58,254 nucleotides of DNA from an uncultured Anaeromyxobacter sp. (lineage in GTDB: Bacteria > Myxococcota > Myxococcia > Myxococcales > Anaeromyxobacteraceae). Numbering within the stretch: the stretch's first letter is position 1; every line of letters starts with the position of its first letter. This document shows positions 31,915 through 44,945 of this stretch, one piece after another. The notes beneath the pieces are model-generated. The model was not told where the DNA came from. It saw only the letters and a program-made list of their open reading frames with translations, and made no database searches. The DNA is taken from assembly GCA_903874275.1 (NCBI GenBank), contig CAIQRS010000036.1:1-58254 (forward strand). The letters are read 5' to 3'. The position numbers were made by a program, and so were the translations under genes.

Positions 31915-33375
31915 ATGCCGTCGAGCCTCGACATCGCGGCCCTCCTCCCCTTCCTGCTCCTGGTCCTCGGAGCGCTCGTCCTCATGATGTCCGAGGTCTT
32001 CCTCACCTCGGGCGGGCGCGGCTACCAGTCCGGCCTGACCATCGCCTTCGGCGTGGCGGCCGCGGCGGCCGTGCCGTTCGCCCCGCAGCGCGTCCTCTTC
32101 GGCGGGCAGGCGGTGAGCGACGGCTTCTCCGGCTTCGTCGCCGTGGTGGTCTGCGCCGGGCTCGTGCTCTCGGCGCTCCTCGGCCGCGGCTGGCTCACCG
32201 TCCGCAACATGGAGCGGGGCGAGTACTACGCGCTCGCGCTCTTCGGCGCCTCGGGCATGGTCCTGCTGGGCATGGCCACCGATCTCCTGCTGGCCTTCAT
32301 CGCCATCGAGGTGATGAGCCTCGCCGTCTACTCCATGGCCGCCTACCCGCGGCGCGGGCAGCGGGCGCCCGAGGCGGCCTTCAAGTACTTCATCCTGGGC
32401 TCCTTCGCCTCGGCCATCCTCCTCTACGGGTCGGCGCTCTTCTACGGCGCCACCGGCTCGACGCTGCTCTCGTCGATGCGCGGCGGCGGCGGGGCGCTGC
32501 TCGCCGCCGGGCTCTCCCTGGTGCTGGTCGGGCTGGCCTTCAAGGTGGCGGCGGTTCCCTTCCACGCCTGGACGCCCGACGTCTACGAGGGCGCCCCCAC
32601 GCCGGCCACGGCCTTCATGGCGGCGGGCGTGAAGGCGGCGGCCTTCGCCTTCCTCACCCGCGGCGTGCTCGCCATGGTGGCCGGCACCCCTTACGCGGTG
32701 GGGAGCGAGCTGGGCGGGGTCCTCGGCTTCCTCGCCGTCCTCACCATGGTGGTGGGCAACCTCTTCGCGCTCCCGCAGCGGAACGTGAAGCGGATGCTGG
32801 CCTACTCGTCCATCGCCCACGCCGGGTACCTGCTCGTCGGCGTCGTCGCCACCACCAGCCCTGCGGCGCGCTCCCAGGGGCTCTCGGCGGTGCTGGTCTA
32901 CCTGGCCGCGTACGCCTTCACGGTCATCGGCGCCTTCTCGGTGCTGGCGGTGCTGGAGCGGCGGGATCCGAACCCCGACGTCTCCGCGGGCGGCGCCTGG
33001 GACATCTCCCGCTTCGCGGGGCTGGCCAGCCGGCGTCCCTGGCTCGCATTCGCCATGGCCATCTTCATGCTCTCGCTGGCCGGGGTGCCCCCCACGGCCG
33101 GGTTCGTGGCCAAGCTCTCCATCTTCCAGTCGGCCGCCGCGGCCAACGCCTGGGGGCTCGCCGTGGTCGGCGTGCTCACCAGCATCCTGGGCGTCTACTA
33201 CTACCTGCGGGTGGTGGTGGCGATGTACATGCGCCCGGCCGAGGTCGAGGAGCCGTCCCCGGCCCACGCCACGGTGGTGGTCGCCATCGCGGTCACGGCG
33301 CTGGTGGTGGTGGTGGTGGGCTTCTCGCCCGAGCCGCTCGCCGCGTGGGCTCGTGCCGCGGTTTTGGGCATGTAA
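31915..33375 (+). CDS. nuoN: NADH-quinone oxidoreductase subunit N
   Basis: A 486-residue membrane subunit of complex I, third of the antiporter-like set. It shows [40 protein letters not shown] with the conserved Lys, and [15 protein letters not shown]. The protein ends two bases before the stop of a convergent NtrC-type regulator gene, with no room for a terminator between them. It completes the nuoLMN module. Confidence 0.96.
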   Translation: MPSSLDIAALLPFLLLVLGALVLMMSEVFLTSGGRGYQSGLTIAFGVAAAAAVPFAPQRVLFGGQAVSDGFSGFVAVVVCAGLVLSALLGRGWLTVRNMERGEYYALALFGASGMVLLGMATDLLLAFIAIEVMSLAVYSMAAYPRRGQRAPEAAFKYFILGSFASAILLYGSALFYGATGSTLLSSMRGGGGALLAAGLSLVLVGLAFKVAAVPFHAWTPDVYEGAPTPATAFMAAGVKAAAFAFLTRGVLAMVAGTPYAVGSELGGVLGFLAVLTMVVGNLFALPQRNVKRMLAYSSIAHAGYLLVGVVATTSPAARSQGLSAVLVYLAAYAFTVIGAFSVLAVLERRDPNPDVSAGGAWDISRFAGLASRRPWLAFAMAIFMLSLAGVPPTAGFVAKLSIFQSAAAANAWGLAVVGVLTSILGVYYYLRVVVAMYMRPAEVEEPSPAHATVVVAIAVTALVVVVVGFSPEPLAAWARAAVLGM

Positions 33376-33377
33376 GC

Positions 33378-34771
<1,394 letters not shown>

Positions 34772-34775
<4 letters not shown>

Positions 34776-37344
34776 GGGTCGGAGGGCTCGGGAGCCCCCT
34801 CCATCCTATCGCGCCCCCCGGCGACGAGCGGGAGCCTGAGCAGGAATGCCGCCCCCCCGGCCCCGGGCGGCGCCAGGTCCACCGTGCCGCCGTGCCCCTC
34901 GGCGATGCGGCGGACCACGGCCAGCCCCAGGCCGGTGCCGGTGGCCTTGGTGGTGAAGAAGGGCTCGAAGATCCGCGGGCGCAGCTCGGCGGGGATGCCC
35001 GGCCCGGAGTCGCGCACCTCGACGAGCGCCGTGCTTCCCTCGCGCCGGGTGCGCACGGTGAGGACGCCGCCGCGCGGCATCGACTGAAGGGCGTTCACCG
35101 CCAGGTTGAGCACGGCCTGCCGGATCTGGTGCGCGTCCACCGGGACGGGCGGGAGATCGCGATCGTACTCGCGGCGAACCTCGACCGGCCCCTCGACCTG
35201 GGCCAGCGCCGCCACCAGGGCGTCCTCCAGGATCCGGTCGAGCGGCTCGGCCCGGATGGCCGGCTCGGCGGGCCGGGCGAAGTCGAGCAGGTCGCCGACG
35301 ATCCGGTTGAGCCGGTCGGCCTCCTCCTGGATCACCTCCAGGAGCAGCCGGGCGTCCCCCTCCGGGCGCAGCAGGTGGTGGAGCGATCCCAGCGAGTTGA
35401 AGATCACGCCCAGTGGATTGCGCACCTCGTGGGCCACCACCGCCGACAGCTCGCCCAGCGCGGCCAGGCGCTCCCGGTGCACGAGCTGCTTCTGGGCGCG
35501 CCCCAGGTCGGCGTAGCTGCGCGTCAGGTCCTCGAAGAGGCGCGAGTTTTCCACGGCCACGCCGAGCTGGGAGGCCACCGCCGAGAGCAGCTGCAGCTCC
35601 ACGGGGCGGAAGGGGAGGGGCCGCCTCCGCCCCAGCGCGAAGAGGCCGAGCGTCCGTTGCTTCACCACCAGCGGGACGATGGCGACGGCCTCGACCCCCT
35701 CCTGCTCCCGGAAGGCCCGGCCCAGCTCGGAGGTCCCGCCGACGTCGGAGAGGCTGACCGGACGCTGGGAGCGGATGGCCTCGCCGGTCGCCCCCCGGTC
35801 GGCAGGCAGGCGGGACATCATCTCGCGGGCAGCGGTCCCGGCCACGCCCGCCATGGCGCGGCTCACCAGCGCGTCGCCCTCCAGCGTGTAGGCGGCCCCC
35901 AGGTCGGCGTCGAAGGTCCGGAGCATGCGCTCGAGCGCGTCGCCCAGCAGCGCCCGGACGTTCATGGTCGCCGACGCCACCGCGGTGACGTTCATGAGCT
36001 CGAGCTCGGAGACGCGGCGGCGCAGGTCGTCCACGAGCCGCTGGGTCTCCACCGCGGCGGCGAACGGGCCGGCCAGGCCGCGCATCGTCGAGACGACCGG
36101 CTCGTCGCGGGTCCTGCGCCGCCGGAAGCCGACCGTCATCACCCCCACCACGCGGGAGCGGATGCGCAGCGGCAGGGTGGCGAAGCTCTGGAAGCCGGCC
36201 CGTGCGAAGCCGCTCCGCTCCGGCTCCTCGAGCTCCTCGATCTGCAGGATCTCCGTGCGGGCCCCGCGCAGGAGGCCACCGAAGTAGCGGGAGGAGGCGA
36301 TGGGGATGCGCGCGAACGGGGCCAGGAGATCGGGGGCGTCGCCGAGGAAGTGGCCGAGGAGGAGCTCGTCCCGCTCGGCGTCGTGCAGCCAGATGGCGAC
36401 GCCGTCGCAGGAGAGGGCCTCCTGGACCACCGCGCTGCCGGCCGCGAAGAACTCGGCGAGCCCCGGGGCGGTGGCGGAGACCTCCACGAGCTGGTTGCGG
36501 GCCCACACCGCCGCGAGCGCCTCGGCCGAGGAGATCGCGGCCGTCACCTGGGCGCCGAAGAGCCGGAAGGCTGGGACGTCGGCCGGTGTGAACCAGGAGC
36601 CGGCCACCCCGATGGCCTCGTCCGCGGGATCGCCCACCCGCAGGACGATGGCGCGCAGGAGCCCGGCCTCCCGGACCGCCACGGCAACGGTCGCCGGGAG
36701 CCCGACGATGTGCGCGGACGCGGCGGGGGCGTCGTCGATGAACATCGCCCCCTCCCGCCAGGTCCAGGGGACGTCGCTGAAGTGGCGCCCCGCCGGCTCG
36801 CCGTCGTAGCCGGCGGCCCGCAGGGAGGTCATGGCGCCCTCGGGCCCGTGGAAGCGCTCGACCTTCATCTGGTCGCCCTCCAGCCGGAGCAGGACGGAGG
36901 CGAGCCCCAGCTCGGCGAGCCCGCGCGACACGGCGTCGAGGACGCCGTCGCGGGTGGTCTGCCGCTGGACCCTGGCGCCCAGCCGGGCCAGCCCCTCCAG
37001 CCGCTCCAGGTGGCCGACGCGAGCCGACATGTCCACGAACTGGAGCAGGAGCTCGTCCGGGCCGAGCGGGGCGACGTGCAGCTCGAACGGGATGGTGCGG
37101 CCGCTGGGCGCCGTCACCGAGACCTCGTAGAGGGTGGGCTCGTCCTTCCCCCGCAACCGCTGATCGCGCCGGACGCGCAGCCGGCTTCCCTCGCCCTGGG
37201 ACAGGAACGCGTCGTAGGGCTTCCCGAGGAGCGCCTGGGCGGGGAGGCGCACCAGCGCACAGACGGCCCGGTTCACGTAGACGATCCGCTCGTCCCGGAC
37301 GAGCATCGCCGGGACCGGGAGCGAGTCGAGCAGGTCGGCCGGGT

Positions 37345-37348
<4 letters not shown>
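34772..37348 (-). CDS. PAS/GAF-domain soluble histidine kinase
   Basis: An 858-residue kinase without membrane helices. A PAS domain (about residues 1-120, beginning [12 protein letters not shown]) is followed by three GAF-like regions (about 140-280, 290-440 and 455-620), a HisKA box [11 protein letters not shown] with His640, and an ATPase domain ([34 protein letters not shown]). The multi-GAF layout suggests sensing of a small cytosolic ligand or redox state. It starts at GTG 37348, overlapping the selB stop by 4 nt. It overlaps the NtrC-type regulator in the same way, giving a translationally coupled trio. Confidence 0.92.
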
Positions 37349-39300
<1,952 letters not shown>

Positions 39301-39319
39301 TCGGCGCTCCTGCCCAGGG

Positions 39320-40006
39320 TCAGACCCCGACGGTGCCGGGATCGACGATCGGGCCGCCGGCGTCGAGCTGGTAGTCCCAGGGGAAGACGATGAGCTGCGC
39401 GGTCTCCAGCGCGAACCACTCCGGTCTCGAGCCGCCCGGCCGCACCACCAGCGCAGCCGACTGGACCTCGCGGGCCCCGGAGCGCTTGGCCAGCGCCTTG
39501 GCCTTGGCCAGGGTCTCGCCCGAGTTGGTCACGTCGTCCACCACGAGGACGTTCTTGCCGCGGGCCTCGGGGACGCGGAAGGTGGGGACCGCCCGCCGGT
39601 CGCGGGAGCGCTTCTCCACCCGCACCGGGAGGAACTCGGCCCGCACCGGGGCGGCCAGCGCGCCGCCCACGAAGATGCCGCCCCTCGCAACGCCCAGGAC
39701 CACGTCGGGCTGGAAGCCCGCGGCGATGCGTGCGCCGAGGTCGCGCACGATGGAGCCGAACTCGAGCCAGGTCAGCTCGCGGACGGCGCCCGCGCCGCCG
39801 GCGGGCGCGGGCACGCCGCCCATGCGCTCCACGGCCCAGGCATCTCCCACGCCGACGCCGAGCGGCTGCTCGGCGCGAGGCCGCCTGGGGCGCGAGCCCT
39901 TCCGCTTCGCGGCCGGCGGAGCGGCCGCACGCGCGGGGCGGCGGGCGGGCCTCGGCGGGCTCTTCTTCTTGGTCTTCCTCTTCGTGGACTTCTTCGGGGG
40001 GGCGAT
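39320..40006 (-). CDS. phosphoribosyltransferase, with Lys/Arg-rich N-terminal tail and possible AUC start
   Basis: A type I phosphoribosyltransferase. The PRPP-binding motif [15 protein letters not shown] is preceded by a [15 protein letters not shown] element, as in xanthine/hypoxanthine or regulatory PRTases; the base is unknown. The catalytic core lies downstream of GTG 39850, a conservative start giving 176 residues. However, the frame is open further upstream and codes a strongly basic tail ([13 protein letters not shown] and so on). Its only well-placed ribosome-binding site is GGAGG at 40013-40017, six bases before an ATC codon at 40006. The coordinates given use that ATC, 228 residues. 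No ATG or GTG exists between 39850 and the in-frame stop at 40051. The core is certain, the start is not. Confidence 0.7.
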   Translation of the reverse strand: MAPPKKSTKRKTKKKSPPRPARRPARAAAPPAAKRKGSRPRRPRAEQPLGVGVGDAWAVERMGGVPAPAGGAGAVRELTWLEFGSIVRDLGARIAAGFQPDVVLGVARGGIFVGGALAAPVRAEFLPVRVEKRSRDRRAVPTFRVPEARGKNVLVVDDVTNSGETLAKAKALAKRSGAREVQSAALVVRPGGSRPEWFALETAQLIVFPWDYQLDAGGPIVDPGTVGV

Positions 40007-40083
40007 GGCGAGCCTCCGCGGTGTGGCCCTCGGGCCGGGAAGGGGAATCTAGCACGCGTCCGGGCCCGGCGCGGGGCTCCGGC

Positions 40084-40977
40084 TCAGGCCTTGGCTCCGC
40101 CGGGTACCCCGCCCTCCAGGCGGCGGGCGATGTCGGCCAGCTCGGCCTCGTCGATCACGTACCGCTTCTTGCAGAACTCGCAGTCGATCACCACCTGCCG
40201 CTCCTCGGCCAGGACGGAGCGGATCCCGTCGGGCCCGAGCGCCGACACGGCGTTCACGGCCCGGGCCCGGTCGCAGTTGCAGAGGTAGGAGACCTCTCCC
40301 GTGGAGAGCACCTCGAGGTCGTCGCCGACCACCGCCCGGGCCAGCGCCTCCCCGCCCAGGCCGCCTGCGAGCGCGTCACGGAAGGCGCCCGCCTCCAGCC
40401 GCCTGCCGATCTGCTCGAGCGCTTCCAGGCTTCCCTCCGGCATCTTCTGGACCACGATCCCCGCCACCGCCCCGAGCGGCTCCCGGCCGGCGGGGAGCAC
40501 CCGGACGTCGAGCACCGTTGCCACCTGCTCGCTGGCCGCGAAGTAGCGGCGCAGGTTCTCGGTGAGCGTCCCCGGCACGAACTCCACCGAGCCCCGGTAG
40601 AACTTCCCCTCGCCCCCGTCACGGAGCACCGACAGGGTCCCCGAGCCGCCCAGGGCGGCCCGCGGACCGACCGAGGGGTCGCCCGGGAAGTGGACGTCGG
40701 GGCGCCGGATCCTGCCCCGGATGTTGCCGTCGGTGTCGGCGTCCACGAGCACGCCGGAGAGCGGACCGTCCACCTCGAGGGAGAGGTTCACCCGGGTGCG
40801 TTCCTTCTGAAGCGCGCCGAGCAGGAGCCCGGCGGCGATGGCCTCGGCGAATACCGCGGCGCTGGTGGGGGCGAGCCCGTGGAGCATGCGGGCCATGCGG
40901 GACAGGTCGGTGGCCTCCACCAGGATCAGGCGCAGGCCCGGGGCGCGGACCAGGCCGCGGAGCAGGAGGTCCTTCAC
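40084..40977 (-). CDS. hslO: Hsp33 redox-regulated chaperone
   Basis: A 297-residue cytosolic holdase activated by oxidative unfolding. The C-terminal zinc switch has the four cysteines in CNCD and CEFCKKRY, the typical Hsp33 CXC and CXXC pair. The N-terminal domain includes the [19 protein letters not shown] stretch expected of the family. It starts at GTG 40977, overlapping the upstream epimerase stop by 4 nt, so it is translated from the envelope-biosynthesis operon. That pairing probably reflects operon compactness and not a joint function. Confidence 0.94.
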   Translation of the reverse strand: MKDLLLRGLVRAPGLRLILVEATDLSRMARMLHGLAPTSAAVFAEAIAAGLLLGALQKERTRVNLSLEVDGPLSGVLVDADTDGNIRGRIRRPDVHFPGDPSVGPRAALGGSGTLSVLRDGGEGKFYRGSVEFVPGTLTENLRRYFAASEQVATVLDVRVLPAGREPLGAVAGIVVQKMPEGSLEALEQIGRRLEAGAFRDALAGGLGGEALARAVVGDDLEVLSTGEVSYLCNCDRARAVNAVSALGPDGIRSVLAEERQVVIDCEFCKKRYVIDEAELADIARRLEGGVPGGAKA

Positions 40978-41900
40978 CGCCCCACCAGCACGCTTCGCAA
41001 GGTGTCCCGGATGGAATGGAGGGGAGTCCAGCCGGTGTCGCGGACGAAGCGGGAGCCGTCCACCGCGCAGAGGTACTGGATGTAGTCCACCTCCCCGGGC
41101 GGGTAGCTGGAGAGGCGCGCGTCGAAGAGACGCTTCACCACGGAGCGGATCAGGAAGTGGGGCAGAGGGACCGGCTCGCGCCCCAGCTCGCGCAGCGCCG
41201 CGGAGAGCGGGACCTCTCCGGGCCCGGTCACGTTGTAGACGCCGCGGACCCCGGGACGGAGCGCCAGCGCGATGGCCCGGCAGACGTCCTCCTCGTGGAT
41301 CACCTGGATCATCGGGTCGAAGCCCAGCACGGTGATGGGGCGCTCGAGCCGCAGGTAGTTGGAGGGGGCGTTGCGCACGGTGGGGCCGACGATGTTCACC
41401 GGCCGCAGGATGACCGTCTCGATCTCCGGGTGCCGCCACATGAACGACTGGGCGTACATGTCGACCTCGATGAGGTCGCGGAAGCCGGGCAGGCGGGCCG
41501 CGCCGAGCAGCGGCGTCTCCTCGGGGAGGAAGTTGGGGTTCCCCGGCGCCGGCCCGTAGACGTTGGCGCTGGAGAGCAGCACCACCTTCTTCACGCCGTG
41601 CCGCGCGGCGATGTCGAAGAGCTTCTGGGTCCCGGCCACGTTGAAGTCGTGGGCCTCGGCGGCCTCGTCGCGCGGGTCGTGCTTCAGGCCCAGGTGGGCG
41701 ATGGCCTGGATCCCGCCGCGCCGGAAGACGTCCTCGACCCGGGCCTTGCGGATGTCGAGCTGGTGGTGCTCGACGTCCTTGGGGCGGTCCCGCAGCGGGC
41801 GCCGGTCGAACCCGATCACCCGGGTGTCGCCGTGGAGGATCCGGGCGAGCTTCCGCCCCAGGTTCCCGGCGATGCCGGTGATGGCCACGCTGGCGGGCAT
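40974..41900 (-). CDS. NAD-dependent epimerase/dehydratase (extended SDR)
   Basis: A 308-residue Rossmann enzyme. The NAD motif AITGIAGNLGRKLA is at about residues 6-19. The SDR catalytic region shows LLSSANVYGP, but the usual YxxxK is altered: the equivalent segment reads DMYAQSFMWR, so the Tyr is kept and the Lys is not where expected. This may indicate a non-catalytic or divergent member. Substrates of the family are nucleotide-sugars. It lies between an acyltransferase and hslO in the same direction, which suggests a role in envelope glycan or lipid synthesis. ATG 41900 is chosen as the first Met before the Rossmann fold. Confidence 0.8.
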   Translation of the reverse strand: MPASVAITGIAGNLGRKLARILHGDTRVIGFDRRPLRDRPKDVEHHQLDIRKARVEDVFRRGGIQAIAHLGLKHDPRDEAAEAHDFNVAGTQKLFDIAARHGVKKVVLLSSANVYGPAPGNPNFLPEETPLLGAARLPGFRDLIEVDMYAQSFMWRHPEIETVILRPVNIVGPTVRNAPSNYLRLERPITVLGFDPMIQVIHEEDVCRAIALALRPGVRGVYNVTGPGEVPLSAALRELGREPVPLPHFLIRSVVKRLFDARLSSYPPGEVDYIQYLCAVDGSRFVRDTGWTPLHSIRDTLRSVLVGR

Positions 41901-41905
41901 CGGGC

Positions 41906-42760
41906 TCACCAGAACACGTGCTCCCGCTCGGCGATCCCACGGGCCAGCAGCGCCGCCACCGCGTCGCGCACCCGGGCCACCTTGCCCTCGAGCACGGCAT
42001 CCTCGTCGTCTGCACGTCCGGTGAAACGAAGGGGCTCGCCGAACCAGATCCGGTAGCGCACCGGCATGGGCAGCGGCAGCCCGGTGAGGGTGATGGGGAA
42101 GTGCGGGAAGGAGAGGAGCTTCGCCAGCGGCTGGATGTCGAGGATGGCCGGGGCCTGCTCCTCCGCGCCCACCACGCCCACCGGGACGATGGGGACGCCG
42201 TTCTCGAGGGCGAGGCGCATGAACCCGAGCCCGAATCCCTGCAGCTGGTAGCGCTGGGAGAAGGGCTTGTTGAGTCCCCGCGTCCCCTCCGGGAAGACGA
42301 GCAGCGCCTCCCCGGCGGAGAGCAGCCGCCGGCAGTTCTCCGGCGTGCCCACGATCTGGCCGCAGCGGGCGAAGAGGGTGGAGACGAAGGGGAGGGTGGG
42401 GACCCACTTGTCCACGAGGGCGCGGACCGCGCGGGGCGGGTCCTTGTCCACCAGGCAGGCGGCCTCGACCATGGCGGCGTCGAAGGGGAGCTGGCCGGAG
42501 TGGTTGCCGACGAGGAGCACCGGCCCCTCGCCGGGGACGTTCTCGAGCCCGATGGCCTTCACCCGGAAGTACTTCCGGTAGAGCCAGAGCACCGGCGCGG
42601 CCGCGGCCTGCATGAAGTCCACGTCGAAGCCGTAGGGATCGACGCCGTACTCGTTGCGGGGCGGGGTGAGCTTCTCCAGCCGCTCCCGGGTCCCGGGACC
42701 GCCCAGCTCCAGCGTCCAGCGCCGCAGCCGTTCCTGGATCTCGTCGCCGATGCCCGCCAT
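41906..42760 (-). CDS. lysophospholipid acyltransferase family protein (PlsC-like)
   Basis: A 284-residue acyltransferase. Motif I NHSGQLPFD (NHxxxxD) is near residue 86 and motif III FPEGTRG is near residue 155; a basic segment surrounds them. The N-terminal region (about residues 1-60) is longer than in PlsC. The family transfers acyl chains from acyl-ACP or acyl-CoA to lysophosphatidate or related lipids at the inner membrane. It precedes an SDR and follows a GT2 gene with only 12 bases between. The exact acceptor is unknown. Confidence 0.88.
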   Translation of the reverse strand: MAGIGDEIQERLRRWTLELGGPGTRERLEKLTPPRNEYGVDPYGFDVDFMQAAAAPVLWLYRKYFRVKAIGLENVPGEGPVLLVGNHSGQLPFDAAMVEAACLVDKDPPRAVRALVDKWVPTLPFVSTLFARCGQIVGTPENCRRLLSAGEALLVFPEGTRGLNKPFSQRYQLQGFGLGFMRLALENGVPIVPVGVVGAEEQAPAILDIQPLAKLLSFPHFPITLTGLPLPMPVRYRIWFGEPLRFTGRADDEDAVLEGKVARVRDAVAALLARGIAEREHVFW

Positions 42761-42772
42761 CGGCTCGATCTA

Positions 42773-43537
42773 TCACGCCGGGGGGCGCTTCGCCGATCGG
42801 GGCCCCGACCCGGCGCGGACCGGCGCGCTGACGCGGAGGACCCAGAACAGCCGGACGACCTGCCGCAGGACGTTGGGGACCCGCCGCAGCAGGCCGATGG
42901 ACGGGGCGCGCTTCTCGTGGAGCTCGATGGGGATCTCCACCACCCGCTTCCCCTCCATGCCGGCGCGCAGGACGAGCTCGCTCGCGAAGACGTCCCGGTC
43001 CACCACGCAGCGGGAGGCCACCGGCGCGATGGCCTCGCGGGAGAAGGCCTTCACCCCGTGGGTGTCGGTGCCGCGGAAGCCCAGCACCAGGCGGAGGACG
43101 GTGTTGTGGACCCAGGTGGCGAGGCGCCGGAAGGCCGGCCGGCCGTCCACCGATCCGGCTGCCCGCTTCGAGCCCACCACCATGTCGGCCTCGCCGCGCG
43201 CGAGGATGGGCAGGGCGCGGTCGTAGAAGCCGGGGTCGCAGAGGTCGATCTCGTCGGCGACCACCCAGCGGCCGCGGGCCTCGAGGATGCCGCGGCGGAG
43301 CGCCTGGCCGTAGTTGGGCTCGGGGGAGTGGAGGTGACGGAACCGTGGATGTGCCCGGGCCAGCTCCTCGAGGATGGCCACGGTCCGGTCGCGGGAGCCG
43401 TTCTCGGTGAGGACGAGCTCGTAGTCCCATCCCCGGGCGTCGAGCGCCGCCATGAGCTCGAGGCAGGCCGAGGCGACGATCCCCTCCTCGTTGTAGACGG
43501 GGACGACGACGCTCAGGTCTGGGGTGCCTTCGGGCAT
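42773..43537 (-). CDS. glycosyltransferase family 2
   Basis: A 254-residue GT-A enzyme. The nucleotide-sugar-binding start SVVVPVYNEEGIV is followed by LTENGSRDRTV, and a DxD-like acidic segment DEIDLCDP sits near residue 95. The C-terminus is amphipathic with HEKRAPSIGLLRRV, resembling dolichyl/polyprenyl-phosphate sugar transferases. It may charge a lipid carrier with a sugar. It sits 15 bases after the flavoprotein stop and is co-directional with the acyltransferase and epimerase. Confidence 0.88.
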   Translation of the reverse strand: MPEGTPDLSVVVPVYNEEGIVASACLELMAALDARGWDYELVLTENGSRDRTVAILEELARAHPRFRHLHSPEPNYGQALRRGILEARGRWVVADEIDLCDPGFYDRALPILARGEADMVVGSKRAAGSVDGRPAFRRLATWVHNTVLRLVLGFRGTDTHGVKAFSREAIAPVASRCVVDRDVFASELVLRAGMEGKRVVEIPIELHEKRAPSIGLLRRVPNVLRQVVRLFWVLRVSAPVRAGSGPRSAKRPPA

Positions 43538-43552
43538 GCGGTCCGGTCCCGC

Positions 43553-44866
43553 TCAGCGCTTCAGCTGCCGGGCCACCTGCCGTCCGGCCAGCAGGGCGTC
43601 CTCCATGGAGGAGTACTCCCAGTTGCCCGATCGACCGGCCACGAGCACGTCGCGCTCGGCCAGCCAGGCGCGGACAGCGCTCCGGGCCGCTCCGTAGGCG
43701 CGGTCGTGGATCACGTAGGCCTGGGGGATGCTGCGCACGTGGGCAAACCGCACGTCTGCCGGTGACCCGATCAGGCCGACCGCGAGCAGCGCCTCGATGG
43801 CGGCCCGCTCGGCCTCGGCGGGCGGCACCGGCTCCCGCCCCGACATCTCGACGTAGAAGCTGCGAAACCCCGGCGGCGCGACGGACGGAACCGCGGCCGA
43901 CGCCGAACCGACGCGGTAGGGGCGCAGCTTGGTCTCCGGGAGGTAGACCCAGTGCCAGGGGGGCGCACCGACGTCGCGGGCGGCGACGTTCACGTAGGTG
44001 ACCGTGGCGGCCCGGAGCAGGCCGGCGGCCTCGAGCACCGAGGGGGGCGCTCCGCCGACGAGCCGCACCATCTCGGGGAGCGGGATGCTCGAGACCACGG
44101 CCCGGTACCGGACCTCCTCTCCGGTGGAGAGGATCGCCACCTTGCGGATCGGGTCGATGGAGAGGGGTCGCACCCCGCACTCGGGGGCCCGGGGCAGCCG
44201 GGCCACGAGCGCGCGGACGAAGGTCTCGATGCCCCCCTCGCGCGGGTAGAGGAAGGTCGCGCTGTACCCCTCGGCGTCCCCCTCGAGCCCGAGCGCGCCG
44301 CGGACCACCTGCTCGAGGGTGGGACGGGGCACGAAGCGCCCCATCCACTCGATGGTCAGCTCCGAGGCCGGGACCGTCCAGAGCTTCTCGTTGTAGGGGA
44401 ACATGAAGTTCCGGGCGATGCCGGCGCCGAGGTGGCGCAGGACGAACTCGGCGAAGTTGTGTGGCACCCGCTCCCGGAGCTCGCGCCCCTTCTCGCCCAG
44501 GTGGGCGTCGATGAACCCGAGGACGTTCTCGGCCACCACCGCCGGGGGAAGCCCCTGGGTGTTCACCTGGTAGGGGTAGCGGGTGAAGACCCCGTGGGAC
44601 CAGATGGAGGCGCGCCGCTGGACGGTGAGCCACCCTCCCGGCAGGACGTCGTTGACCAGGGCCCGGACGTCGGGGTCGCGGAGGTGGAGCCAGTGGCCGG
44701 TGATGTCGTGGGCGAAGCCGTCCCGGACTTCGGTCCGGCACAGGCCACCCGGGCGGGACGCGCGCTCGATCAGGCGGTAGCCCCCGCCGAGCGCCAGGGC
44801 AGCGGAGACCCCGGCCAGGCCCGCTCCGAGGACGAGCACGTCGCTGTTTGTTGGCGCTTGGTTCAC
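43553..44866 (-). CDS. FAD-dependent oxidoreductase, UDP-galactopyranose mutase/amine-oxidase-like
   Basis: A 437-residue flavoprotein. The FAD motif VLGAGLAGVSAALAL is at about residues 11-25, followed by ERASRPGGLCRTE. The middle has FMFPYNEKLWTVPASELT, the element shared by UDP-galactopyranose mutases and protoporphyrinogen-oxidase-like enzymes, which are frequent in polysaccharide clusters. The protein ends with a second FAD-contact stretch VAGRSGNWEYSSMEDALLAGRQ. It is the first gene of the minus-strand envelope operon and is divergent from the zinc-ribbon protein. A mutase acting on a nucleotide sugar is likely but not proven. Confidence 0.82.
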   Translation of the reverse strand: MNQAPTNSDVLVLGAGLAGVSAALALGGGYRLIERASRPGGLCRTEVRDGFAHDITGHWLHLRDPDVRALVNDVLPGGWLTVQRRASIWSHGVFTRYPYQVNTQGLPPAVVAENVLGFIDAHLGEKGRELRERVPHNFAEFVLRHLGAGIARNFMFPYNEKLWTVPASELTIEWMGRFVPRPTLEQVVRGALGLEGDAEGYSATFLYPREGGIETFVRALVARLPRAPECGVRPLSIDPIRKVAILSTGEEVRYRAVVSSIPLPEMVRLVGGAPPSVLEAAGLLRAATVTYVNVAARDVGAPPWHWVYLPETKLRPYRVGSASAAVPSVAPPGFRSFYVEMSGREPVPPAEAERAAIEALLAVGLIGSPADVRFAHVRSIPQAYVIHDRAYGAARSAVRAWLAERDVLVAGRSGNWEYSSMEDALLAGRQVARQLKR

Positions 44867-44945
44867 GGGCGGCGGTACGATTCCCGTTTCTAGCTAGCAC
44901 GCAGCCTGCCCCGGCGCCAGAGCGCGGGGCACGAGGGTCCTCACG

